From Ceratorhiza oryzae-sativae (taxonomy: Eukaryota; Basidiomycota; Agaricomycetes; Cantharellales; Ceratobasidiaceae), in assembly GCA_030998015.1 (NCBI GenBank), contig JARWMV010000232.1, positions 2,480,001 to 2,544,000 of the forward strand: 64,000 nucleotides of DNA. The letters run 5' to 3'. The first letter of the stretch is position 1; the number at the start of each line of letters is the position of its first letter. This document shows positions 12,560 through 23,085 of the stretch, in pieces. The notes beneath the pieces were generated by a model. That model did no database searches. It was not told the origin of the DNA and saw nothing but the letters and a program-made list of their open reading frames with translations. Position numbers and translations under genes: made by a program.

Positions 12560-13477
12560 ATGGCCCCCACATTCACGATCTTCCAGGACCCCCCCGTGGC
12601 ACCCACCACGCGCGCGTCTACCTTCGCATCGCTCAAATCCGCCTCGGCGTCGACACGCCCCCACGCCCGCTTGGCTTCCAGTTCGACCTCCATCGCGCTG
12701 GACGTTGATAAGGAGAACGTCGACCCAAGCACCGGCCTGGCGCGTGCACCCCCGTCCAAGCACAAGACGAAGAAGGCGCTGAGTATCAAGAGCAAGGACA
12801 ACACCTCCAAGGCTTCTACCAAAGCCACAAAAGCCCCCCGAGGCGGTAGCGTATCCCCCGGGCCGGCAAAACCCGCCAACCCCCTCCGCGCTAGCCCGTA
12901 CTGGCCAGTCTTGGTATGAAACTTTAACATCCATTCGATCACCGCACGCCGCTCACTGACGTATCTCTCTAGTCTCTGCCAGTCTCCGAAGTCTCATTCC
13001 ATCTGGCCACTTCATCCGCGACACCCACCCCGTGCCTGATCGCCGGTTTCAGCGCGTCCAGCATGGCCGACTTTGCCGAACCAGAGTTTGATCTCTATTC
13101 CGACTTTGTCGATCAGCCGTCGCCTCCCCGTTCCCGACCCGATTCCATGTGGTCGGAGCTACCTCCCGTGCTTGAAACTGCAGGAGATCGCAAGGCTCGC
13201 GACCTCACCGAGCTGCCACTGGCGGACCTCAGCGAGGCATTCACGACCGGTACAAAAAAGGTACGGGTCTTTGGCTTCGGTATATTAACTAGGGTTCGCT
13301 CACCCTTGGTAACAGTTAATTCGTCAGAAAAAGGTGCTTCCATCAAGCGAGTTGACACTATCCCTGTTTGGCGGCGCTTCTAGTTGCCTTTCTTCCCCTT
13401 CATCCCAGACAGCACCATCCATGGAGCACCCCTACCATGGCTCTGTAGGCCTGGCTGTCACTGCTGGTTTCTTTTAA
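12560..13477 (+). CDS. KEN-box protein, possibly an APC/C substrate
   Basis: The family is not recognised. MAPTFTIFQDPPVAPTTRAS starts at 12560. The N-terminal half is basic and disordered and holds DVDKENVDPSTG, a classic KEN box in a Glu/Asp context, followed by Lys-rich SKHKTKKALSIKSKDN. An intron at about 12916-12972 joins SPYWPVL to SLPVSEVSFHL. The second half is acidic (ADFAEPEFDLYSDFVD, LTELPLADLSEAF). A last intron near 13261-13317 leads to LIRQKKVLPSSELTLSLFGG and a stop at 13475. A basic KEN-bearing N terminus and acidic C terminus is the general layout of securins, but no separase-binding motif could be confirmed. It is divergent to the reductase gene. Confidence 0.65.
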
Positions 13478-13751
13478 GTTGACATGATCAACCACATTCC
13501 TTATACTCGTTATGCTCTCTCCTTACATGCCACTTATGTTCCCCTACATGCCTTACGATCCACCAATGTGCTATATCATCCATCCTTACGACTCACGTTA
13601 CATAATACCCACGGAGTCGTGCATTTCCTTGGTTATCTGGTTTTGTCTGTAACTCTAGGATAATTGTCTCATAGTGAAGATACTGAATGAACAATTGCGC
13701 GCTTTTTAATATTCCATCAAGCGTGTTTTGATTGATACGAAACAGACCCGA

Positions 13752-14789
13752 TCATAGGTACGAACTTCCCTCATGCAATACACGGCCTCGTTCGCGCTCT
13801 ATTGCCTCCCGACCACGCATCCCTACACCTGCTTCTTCTCGTTTGCCCTTGCCCCCTACACCATCGCCCATGCCTGTTGGGGCGTGGCCTCCGTGCAACA
13901 TCCTGATTGTTGCCTTTACGATTTGCATACCTGGCGCAGCAAGGGTGAAAACGCTAGAACTGATGGTTAAGAATCGATCTTACCATTTCTCGACCCATGA
14001 ACTTTGGCCGAAATATCGGCGATACCCGCTGCCTTGCACACCTATCAAACCAGTAAATCAAATGTAGTACAAGGACTCGAGTTTACGTACTTGATGAATA
14101 TAAGGGTTGCAGGCCAGCCCATGTCCACTAGGACGAGCGCGCATGATAATATGAGTCGCCCCAAACTTGCCCTCCAATCGACCCCATAATGTTCGGTTCT
14201 CAAACCGGTCGACCCGATCCATGCTCTTTACTGCCGCAACAAACGCCTTGTCAATGCTTCGAGGGACGTTGGTGTCTTTTCCTTCTCCGTAGCCCACCAT
14301 CCCTCGGCCATTTCCGACGACCACGAGCGAATAAAAGCTAGGCTGCTTTCCTTTCCCAGTCATTTGCACGACACGCTTGGTAATGAGTGGATATCGGTGC
14401 AGACGTGTGAGCTCATCGTAGAACGGGCTTTTCGAAAGACGAGAGGGTTCGGCGGGGGGTGGGGGTGCGCTGGGAATCGGCGGGGGCGTATTGAAAAGTT
14501 GTACGGTGAGTGTTTTCCCGCGAGCCAGAGGGTCGTTGTGGAACACTCGGGTGCGACCTTCGTCTAGTATAGCGTCGCCTTTTGACAGATCGGGGAACGA
14601 GTCAACATAGTTTAGAGAGGGAAAGATTGTGTTATGTTTTGTTGGTCCCTTCTTGGGGGGTGCGTCGTCCGACGAGGGCGAGGATGAAGACGAGTTTCCG
14701 CGGGCAAAGGCTCTGGGTGGTATGCTTTGTCTTAAAGCTGTGGCAGCTCTATAAATGGCTTTAGACATTCCGCCCCTGCCAGGCTCCAA
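13752..14789 (-). CDS. MRPS5: Mitochondrial ribosomal protein uS5m
   Basis: Small-subunit mitoribosomal protein. The start is either 14789 (MEPGRGGMSK) or, just inside it, 14768 (MSKAIYRAATALRQ); the Arg/Ala-rich N terminus fits an import signal. The S5 N-terminal domain reads KRVVQMTGKGKQPSFYSLVV and VGNGRGMVGYGEGKD. After introns near 14035-14092 and 13935-13980, the C-terminal domain reads VCKAAGIADISAKVHGSRN and MQIVKATIRMLHGG, with a stop at 13752. Both S5 halves are complete. It shares a 146-bp divergent promoter with the PITH gene. Confidence 0.93.
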
Positions 14790-14935
14790 CAGCGACTAGG
14801 TTCAGTGAGGGAGCCAAATGATTTCACAATGTGATCGTCAAGTCACGAGATGTTGTATGTTGTTTGCGGCTCCCAATACAAGTAAACTTGACCGCGACCA
14901 TAATCGTTGAACTTTGAAGCCGTATAGACTTGAGA

Positions 14936-15734
14936 ATGTCTCGTCCCACAGATTCTGTACAAAATTTCCTCTCTGATGCTCAATCCTCTGTCGCCAATAA
15001 TTTATTCAGCGTTATCGATCGAGACAAAGTGCATGGCCTTAATCTCAGCGTTCCGGAAGATGCTAAAGAGGTTATCAAGCCTTGGGACGAGCGAGATAGT
15101 ATAGACAAGTGGTGTGAAACGAATGTAGATGATGAGGCAAGTATGTTTACTATATGGCTGTAACTCATATATTGAATGTCTTCTGAATAGTTGCCTTGAT
15201 CTAGCTTATACTCCATGTCCCATTTTCAAGGAACGTCCGAGTACGGAGCATCCTTCTTAAAACAGGTATGCATTTGCATTTTCCCGAGAGTTCCTCTGCC
15301 GACACGTACTTGATGTAGCACGCGGCGAAGCACAACCTCGAAGATTACGCGTCTACGCGAACCATCCAGCCGGGTTGGATTTCGCCGAGGCTGAATCTAC
15401 CAGGCCTCAACAAGACATTGCATTAATGCAGGGGGAGCCTGGCGTCGTTGAATACCCCGTCAAGGCTTCGGCATTCACTAATGTGATTGCATTGACGCTA
15501 TTTCTGGTAGGCGGCTTCGTTATTCCTATTTGTCATACTTACTATTGGTTATATTAGACCGATACCGAGGAAGGTGAAACAAACCGCATATACTTTGTTG
15601 GGTTCAAGGGGGACTCGAGAGATCTCCAGAAGGATGTTAGCGAGAGGTTGGATTTACCGGCTGCAAACGCAGCCGATGCTCCAGTTGATCGTATCACTGA
15701 AAAGGCGGCTGGCTCCCAAAGTTTTATCCATTAG
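14936..15734 (+). CDS. PITH-domain protein
   Basis: PITH (proteasome-interacting thioredoxin C-terminal) domain without a thioredoxin domain, like PITHD1. MSRPTDSVQNFLSDAQ starts at 14936. The domain follows: LFSVIDRDKVHGLNLSVPED, DKWCETNVDDE, LILHVPFSRNVRVRSILLKT, RGEAQPRRLRVYANHP, FTNVIALTLFL, YFVGFKGDSRDL. The join NVDDE-LILHVPF is in frame only with a GC-AG intron at 15137-15204 (GAG then GCAAGT). The competing GT donor four bases on runs into a stop. The protein ends EKAAGSQSFIH, stop at 15732. It is probably a soluble proteasome-associated protein. Confidence 0.9.
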
Positions 15735-15998
15735 GCAGTCTCGTATGCATCGCGGGCTTCTTTGAACCTGAATATACAATGAATTTGCCTGTTAATTTGA
15801 GCATTGTGCCTAGCGCTCAGCGCCCACTCTGAAGTTATGTCTCGTGCATGCCTTGTTACGTAAAACCACGTTTGTGCTCCATCCATTCCGATTCGAGGAC
15901 TTGGAGGCCTGCGAACTCGCCAAGCCATTTATCCCAGAAACTCCCTCGATTGTGCTGAAAATACAAACGCCTGTGAAGACTGGTGAATCCACACCCAT

Positions 15999-17332
15999 AT
16001 GGACAGTTCCTTCACTCGATCAGATTCACCTGCACCTGTAGCTTCTAGCAGGCGAACTTCGCGCACACCCGAGCCTGGACTTTCTTCTTATACGCTAATC
16101 AGGAACGCAAGGGGAAAACGAAAACCCCCCACTCAGAGTGCATCAGTGCTGGTTCGCCTCTTGCCACTTGTATTGCTTGCTATTGCCGGTCTCATAATGT
16201 GGCCACCGAGTTTTTCGTTGATTCAAATGGGGGTTGCTGGTCTGGCTATTTCATCTGCTACGCCAGTGTGGGGATATAAAAATATCGGCGAGGCTATTAC
16301 AGACTGGAAGAATCAGCCACAGGCAACCTATCCTACTCAATTCACCAGGGGGATTATCCCAAAGGGTATACGTAAGTCTCGATTCCGGCGGTGTTTGATT
16401 GTATTCATTAGCGGCATTACAGATTCTCACAACGATTACTGGCGCGATGTTCCACTGTTGAGCGCTATTTCTGTTGGGGCCGTTTCAGTAGAGGCCGATG
16501 TCTGGATGTGGGACAATGACCTTTTCGTAAGCAACGCCAAGACCGACGAAGCCTAAATGACTCTGACGTGGGGTGGTTCTGGGCGGACAGGTTGGGCACG
16601 ATCCGTCCTCACTATCGAAAAAACGTACCTTTTCGACCCTTTACGTCCAACCGATCTTGGACATTCTCAAACAGCAAAACCCATCAACCTCATTTCCCAA
16701 TACGAACGATACCCGAAACGGTGTTTTCGACACAACGGTGGGTCAAACGTTGTATTTGTTTGTTGACGTCAAGACGGACGGAAATGCGACTTGGCCGCTC
16801 GTCATCAAGCAACTCGCACCCCTTCGCGATGGTGGCTGGCTTTCGTACTGGGACAAAGAGGCCGGAGCGTTCAGATCGGGTGCTGTCACTGTTATTGGTA
16901 CCGGGAACACCCCGTTTTCGCAAATCCAGGCCTACTCGACGCCACACCGGGATGTATTCTATGACGCGCCGATCACCGCGTTCACTTCGGGCTCGCCAGG
17001 GCAATACGACACATCCACGGTGGTGATCGCATCAGGTTCTCTGGCCAGCGCCCTTGGCGCAGCCATGTCCGGCAGCACGTTTACTGATTCAGAGCTCTCG
17101 AGCCTTGGTAGTCAGGTAAAAGGCGCCCATGCTGCGGGTGTCAAGGTACGTGCTCTCGGCTTGGTCTGCGCCGACGTCATGTATTTAATCTGGGCAGGTT
17201 CGCTATTGGGAGACGCCGGGTTGGCCTATATCAAAGCGGGACTATGTGTGGAAGACACTCGAGTCGCTCGGGGTGGACTTGCTGAACGCAGACGACGTGG
17301 AAGCTGCTGCTGGGCTGAAGGAGACGTGGTAG
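15999..17332 (+). CDS. AIM6: AIM6-like PLC-type phosphodiesterase, membrane-anchored
   Basis: Resembles the fungal Altered Inheritance of Mitochondria 6 family, a TIM-barrel phosphodiesterase fold related to GDPD. From MDSSFTRSDSPAP, a Ser/Arg-rich N terminus leads to a transmembrane segment (LVRLLPLVLLAIAGLIMW). Splicing at 16372-16421 gives IHSHNDYWRDVPL, and at 16530-16590 gives DLFVGHD. Together with EADVW these supply the H...ExD...H residues typical of the fold. Later blocks are LYLFVDVKTDG, RDGGWLSYWDKEAG and DVFYDAPITAF. The last intron joins VKVRYWETPGWPISKRDYVW, ending LKETW at 17332. The active-site residues look complete, but substrate and location are unknown. Confidence 0.85.
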
Positions 17333-17760
17333 CCACATTGCTGGGCTGGTTGTCGATCCGGAAGGTTTACGCTGATTGTGCGCATTCAATGATAATTGCA
17401 ATTGCCGAGACCGTCCCTTGCTGTGTCAGCAGGGTCTATAGCGTGTTCGTGGCCGAGGACCGGCACCCAGATAGAACAACCACCGCATAAATAGTGATAT
17501 CGCCCCGTAATCCACGTACGTTCTTCATCCCGTCCTGCTTTGGGCTATCGGTCTGATCAGCACCTCGTGCCCTTGGCTTTCTTCGTGAATTCCATTTGTC
17601 TATTATCTAGACTCATTCGTTTACCGGCTCTTCGCCTCCTGACGCTCGTGAGTGAAAATTCCGTCCTCGGGGGTTCCGCGCGTGCTTACCGTCATACCAC
17701 AGCCTACCTGTGACTTTCAAGACTCGACCACATACACACCTAGTACAAACCCTCTTCAAG
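17333..17760. other. Intergenic region upstream of the transporter gene
   Basis: These 428 bp hold the 3' flank of the AIM6-like gene and a C/T-rich promoter and leader for the next gene. No coding sequence or distinct element was recognised. Confidence 0.4.
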
Positions 17761-19085
17761 ATGTCCTCGAACCAAGACAAGGAATCCACCGCCCCTGCTG
17801 CGATGTCCGAGAAGCTCGACGAGGTGTCGCACCCGCTCCTTCCGGCCGATAAGACCCCTGTCGAGGTCGTCACCACAAAGCCTAAGCCCAAGGTGCGGGT
17901 TGTGCGCGGATCGTATGGCTTTTTTTTTTTATTCATAGTTACCACAGCTCTCGGCAGCCATGATCATTCCAGTATGGATCGTTCTGAGTTCCTCGGTGAT
18001 CATGTACAACAATTACTTGTACAACACTCTGAACTTCAAGTTCCCGGTATTCCTCGTGACGTTCCATCTGTTTTTCGCGGTGAGCCCTACCCGTCTGAGC
18101 CCGGGGACCTATGAGCTCATATGTTCGTCAGGCCATCGGTACACGTGTATTGCAACAGACCACTAATCTCCTGGACGGTGCCAAGGATGTCAACATGACC
18201 CAGGATATTTTCGTTCGCGCGATCCTCCCCATTGGGCTCTTGTTCAGCGGCAGCTTGATCATGAGCAATAAGGCCTATCTCTATCTCAGTGTTTCTTACA
18301 TTCAGATGCTCAAGGTTCGTTGAATGGCGAATCCTCCGCTACTCGGGTCTAATTAATTTAACCAGGCTTTCGTTCCCGTTGCCATCCTCCTGATCTCGTT
18401 CGCCTTCCGCATCCAAGAGCCCAATCGTCGCTTGGTCGTCATTGTTTGCATGATCTCCGGAGGTGTCTCCCTCGCGAGCTACGGCGAGCTCGAGTTTAAC
18501 ATGTTTGGCTTCTCCATTCAGGCACTTGCTGTGGTGGTATGTTAGTTTCAAGCTCTGTAACAGGGCGATCATTGATTGCGGTTACCAGTTTGAGGCGTCC
18601 CGTCTTGTTATGATTCAACTGTTGCTCCATGGCATGAAAATGGACCCTCTCGTCTCCCTTCACTACTATGCGCCGGTGCGTACCGGTAAAATTTCAATTG
18701 ATTGATTACTTATTCAATCACAGGTTTGCGCCGCCATCAACCTGCTCATTTTGCCATTCACCGAGGGCATGGAACCTTTCTACCATCTTGCAGAGCTCGG
18801 CCCCTTCATCCTTATCTCGAACGCCCTGGTTGCTTTCCTTCTGAATGTCGCCGCCGTATTCCTGATTGGAGCGGGCAGTGGTCTCATTCTGACTCTGGCT
18901 GGTGTTTTCAAAGACATTCTCCTCATTTCCGGGTCTGTCATTTTGTTCGGCAACGAAATCACTCCCTTGCAAGTATTTGGTAGGTCCTTGTGCATAGTCC
19001 GCCAAGCTGTCCACTGACTTGTAATTCAGGTTACTCGGTTGCCCTTGGTGGCCTGGTCGCCTTCAAGACGGCAGGTAGCAAGTAA
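17761..19085 (+). CDS. Triose-phosphate-transporter-domain protein (DMT superfamily)
   Basis: Multi-pass membrane transporter of the TPT / nucleotide-sugar group, probably in the Golgi or ER. MSSNQDKESTAPAAMSEKLD begins a hydrophilic tail. The first intron carries a T10 run at 17921-17930 and joins KPKPK to LSAAMIIPVWIVLSSSVIMY. Further segments are FPVFLVTFHLFF, ILPIGLLFSGSLIMSNKAY, AFVPVAILLISFAF, EASRLVMIQLLLHG, MDPLVSLHYYAPV and LTLAGVFKDILLI. EASRLV, SLHYYAPV and VFKDI are hallmarks of the family. Roughly ten membrane segments and about 370 residues. The substrate cannot be read from sequence. Confidence 0.88.
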
Positions 19086-19486
19086 CTCTAGAGCTGGGCG
19101 TTGTTTTTGTTCTTTTTCCTCCGCTGTTGCTTGTACTAGTGTTTGTTAGATGGTCGCGCTCATCCTGGTGGCGGGTTCATGTGCGACTGTTATATTGTAG
19201 ACGATATTCTGCTATTGCACATTTCAATCTTATGGCCATTTAGTCTTGAAAACCTTAGTCGCGCTTGGATATGATGCGGCAATTTGCAATTGCTCCTCTC
19301 TCAGCATCAGGAATCGAACACGTATTGGTTTATTCTTGCCTCTGTACCTTGACCACGATAGACGCGCCAGAAATCTCTGGAAGTATTAACGTTTCTGCAC
19401 GCGACGCGCTAGACAACCAAACAGGACCATCGGAACCTCTATCCGCATTGCATTCTGACACGTAGCTTCTCATCTTCATTTTAGTT
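19086..19486. other. Intergenic region upstream of SEC24 copy 1
   Basis: These 401 bp hold the 3' flank of the transporter gene and the SEC24-1 promoter. I see no coding sequence and no clear TATA box. Confidence 0.4.
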
Positions 19487-22400
19487 ATGGCCGACCAACA
19501 GCAGTTACCTCCTGGCTGGATATCTCAATGGTGCGTCCTAGCCTCAAGCACTCTTGCCCAGCATTGAGTCTCAATCTTGCAGGGATGAGACGCATCAACG
19601 CCCCTTGTTTATCCGTGTGTTATCTTCATTTTTTTCCCCCGCCCGCATGAAGTTCTAATATTCGTGCTTTTCAGAGACCGAGACTGGACATACGCAATGG
19701 GAGCCACCTCTAGCCGACCCACAACAATTCCAAGAGCCTCAGGTTCATGGTGGGCCACGCACCAAACGTCGCCAATATGCTGCCGAGCAGACACAAGCAT
19801 ACTCTGGCGGGGGTGATATGCCTCCAATGCAGCCGCATGGTTATGTCGATCCTTCGGGTGTCCCTCAGCATGCCTCCGCCTTCTTTACACCAGGTGTCGA
19901 TCAGTCACAACCAGCGCAGCCAGCCTACTATGGTCAGGATGCTGGATATTCTGCTCAACCTCCTACCCAGCCGGCTTATGGCCAACACCAGCCTCCGTAC
20001 GCCCAACAGGTGAATCAGATGGTAGACCAGTTTTCCCAGATGGGCATCGCTGGACAAAAAGGAGTATGTAACACGATTCTTGCCCCATAGCTGTGTCAAC
20101 TGACTGTTCACAGTACGGACTTCACACGACCAATATCATTGGAAACTATCTCGATCCCAACGAATTGACCAATCCTCCTCCGGAGATTCATCTGCCTCCC
20201 AATGCTGCCATCGCACCATCTCCACTGTCCAACGCAGACCCTTCCTACATGCGGTGCACAATCAACGCCATCCCGACTACAAATGCTCTACTTGCTAAAA
20301 CTAAGCTCCCGTTCGCCTTGGTTATCACTCCTTTCCGCTCCGTCCGCGAAATAGATCATGATCAAGAGGTACCATTGGTTTCCGACACCGTCATTGCGCG
20401 CTGCCGCCGCTGCCGCACATACATCAATCCATATGTCCAGTTCATTGATGGAGGCAATCGGTGGAAGTGTTGCATGTGTAACATGAGCAACGAGGTACCT
20501 CAGCTCTTCGACTGGGATCAGCAGCGCAACCAGCCCGCAGACCGATGGTCGCGCTACGAGCTCAACCACTCGGTCGTCGAGTTTGTCGCACCGACCGAGT
20601 ACATGGTGCGACCGCCGCAGCCACCTGTATACGCGTTCTTGATCGATGTATCGCATGCGGCGGTGCAAAACGGGATGGTTGCGACTGCAGCACGAGCCAT
20701 ACTCGAGTCGCTGGATCGGATACCAAACGCGGACGATCGGACGAAGATCGCGATCATTGGGTTCGATGTCGCACTACACTTTTTCAGCATTGCGGTATGT
20801 CTCTTCACGCTTGTTTCGATGGTGACTACGACCCACCGATTATCCTTGCGAAATAGCCTGGCTCTACCGACGTTACGCTACTTGTCGTCTCTGACCTTGA
20901 AGACGTTTTCTTGCCCAAGCCAACGGATCTCCTCATTAACCTTACCGAGGCCCGTGCAGGTATTGAAGCGCTACTTGGGCGCTTGAGTGACATGTTCCAA
21001 GATGCCCACGCAATCGGTAGCGCGCTCGGGCCTGCACTGCAAGCCGCATACAAGCTTACGGTAAGCGCAGATTCAATCTAAAGAGATGCCGCGCCTGACT
21101 GCTCGGTCCGAGTAGCATACAATCGGAGGTAAAATAATCGTAATGTCTTCGTCGCTCCCGACTTTGGGTGAGGGTGCCTTGAAGCCACGTGAAGACCCGA
21201 AACTCCTCGGAACACCCAAGGTAATTGTGCTCACAACAGACTCTGTTCGATGGGCTCACGCGTGGCCACAGGAATCAAGCTTATTGCAACCAGCCTCGGC
21301 TTTCTACAAGACGTTTTCAGTTGACTGCTCCCGCGCCAATATTTCGGTGGATATGTTTTTGTTTAGCGGTTCTATACGGATATCGCAACCCTTGGTGTGT
21401 CCCTAGCTTGATGTCCCATTTTCCCTGGTGTTAACCAGTCTTGTTTGTAGGTTGCCTTCCACATTATACCTCGGGACAAACCTATTTCTATCCAGCCTTC
21501 AATGCTAGTAGAGCTGAGGATGCTCTCAAATTCGCGCACGAGTTTGGGGAGGTTATTGGAAGCCCCATCGGTTTGGAGGGCCTTGTTCGCATCCGTGCTT
21601 CGCGCGGTGCGTGTCTTCTCGATTATATGTTGCTAGTACTCATACATCCCGTTTCAAGGCCTACGAATGGCACAGTTCCATGGCAACTTCTTTGTTCGCT
21701 CAACGGACTTGCTTGCGTTCCCCGCTATTCCTCTTGATCAATCCTATGCGGTTGAAGTTCAAATCGAGGAGAATCTCACGACGCCGTTTGTGGTTATGCA
21801 GACGGGCATTCTCTATACCACGTCATTTGGTGGGTTTACGAATTCTCGCTGCTGTGTAACATTCGACCTTATCTGCCCTTGATGCAGGGGAGCGACGCGT
21901 CCGTGTTATCACACTAGCCATCCCAACCACATCGAGTGCGTCGGAGCTGTATGCGTCCGCCGACCAGGTTGCTATTGCTACCTATCTCGCGAACAAGGCT
22001 GTTGAGCGTTCGCTCTCCTCCAAGCTGGATGATGCCCGCGATGCTGTGACGAACAAGCTTGTCGACATCCTGGGCACGTACAAGAGCACGATGACGGCTG
22101 CGGGTAGTGGTGCAAGCGCCCAGCTAGCGATATCAGAAAACCTGAAGTTCCTACCACTTCTATGCCTGGGTTTACTAAAACATGTGAGCCGGAAACTAAG
22201 GACGCATATGTGATTCGGCACTAACAACGGTTAATCTCACCTAAAGGTTGGCTTGAGGGCGAGCGCACAGATCCCTCCTGATTTGCGTGCATATGCGCAG
22301 GCTCTCCTCACCAGTCTTCCATCCCAGCAGCTCATGGCATATATCCACCCTGCCTTTTACTCGCTGCACAACATGCCGGCCGAGTGCGGAACTGTAGGCG

Positions 22401-22932
22401 AGCATGGTATCATCATGCCCCCTCGTCTCCCTCTCACCAGTGAGCGACTCGAGCGACACGGTCTCTTCCTCATCGAAGACGGTCAGAACATGTTCCTCTG
22501 GGTCGGACGAGAAGCTGTGCCCCAGCTCGTCATGGACGTGTTCGACTTGCCCAATTACGAGACGCTGCGAGGAGGCAAGGTCAGTGATAGACATGCGCAT
22601 GCGTGGGGTCGAGGCTGACATGTGAACGGTGGAACAGCAAACGCTGCCGACGTTGGAGAACGACTTCTCGGAGCGACTGAACGCGGTGATCGCGAAGACG
22701 CGGGTGCTGAGGCGCGGGCCGTACTGGCCGCATCTGTATGTGGTGAAGGAGGACGGAGACCCAGCGCTGCGGATGTGGGCGTTGAGTATGCTGATACAAG
22801 ACCGGGCAGACCAAACACCGAGTTATGCACAGTATCTATCCGCTATCAAGGATAAGGTTAGTGCTTCGCTATCTGATGGTTACTTCTCCACTAAATTCTC
22901 TCGTGCAGGTCAACGGTAGCAGCTACTCTTAA
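19487..22932 (+). CDS. SEC24: COPII coat protein Sec24, copy 1, with an N-terminal WW domain
   Basis: Cargo-binding subunit of the COPII coat at ER exit sites. About 15 exons, about 900 residues. From [17 protein letters not shown], splicing joins THQRPLFIQ and [11 protein letters not shown], a textbook WW domain. A Pro/Gln/Tyr-rich stretch follows. The zinc finger has [10 protein letters not shown] and WKCCMCN. The trunk reads [14 protein letters not shown] and [15 protein letters not shown]. Then come the beta-sandwich ([13 protein letters not shown]), the helical domain ([16 protein letters not shown]) and the gelsolin-like domain ([15 protein letters not shown]). The last intron is GT-AG and joins IKDK to VNGSSYS, stop at 22930. 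The frame is intact throughout, so this is the functional copy. Confidence 0.93.
20519..20738 (+). repeat. Near-identical tract A, SEC24 copy 1 member
   Basis: About 220 bp of the trunk-domain exon match 29253-29477 (minus) almost base for base: one substitution and one missing base in the other copy, by eye. The flanks on both sides differ at many third codon positions. Confidence 0.85.
22370..22816 (+). repeat. Near-identical tract B, SEC24 copy 1 member
   Basis: About 447 bp covering the gelsolin-like exon, a whole 58-nt intron and the start of the next exon match 27247-27693 (minus) with three substitutions by eye. Other introns of the two genes are not alignable. Confidence 0.88.
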
Positions 22933-23085
22933 AATAGAATCTCGATTCTCAGCCATGATATTGGTTTTTTGTAGGGACCGTCGCATTTGAGTAGAAATGG
23001 AAACTTGATTAACTCAAAAAGAAAACAAAGGCTGAAAACGCGTCCACATCTACCGTGAGAGTAATTAGGATAGCATTATTAGGTA

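Noticed and set aside
19295..19330. Reverse-strand GTTCGATTCC, another B-box look-alike
   Set aside because: The neighbouring bases do not pair as a T stem, and no anticodon arm was found.
22622..22855. Conserved open frame present in both SEC24 copies in an alternate frame
   Set aside because: It lies within tract B; identity is due to the DNA tract, not to a second protein.
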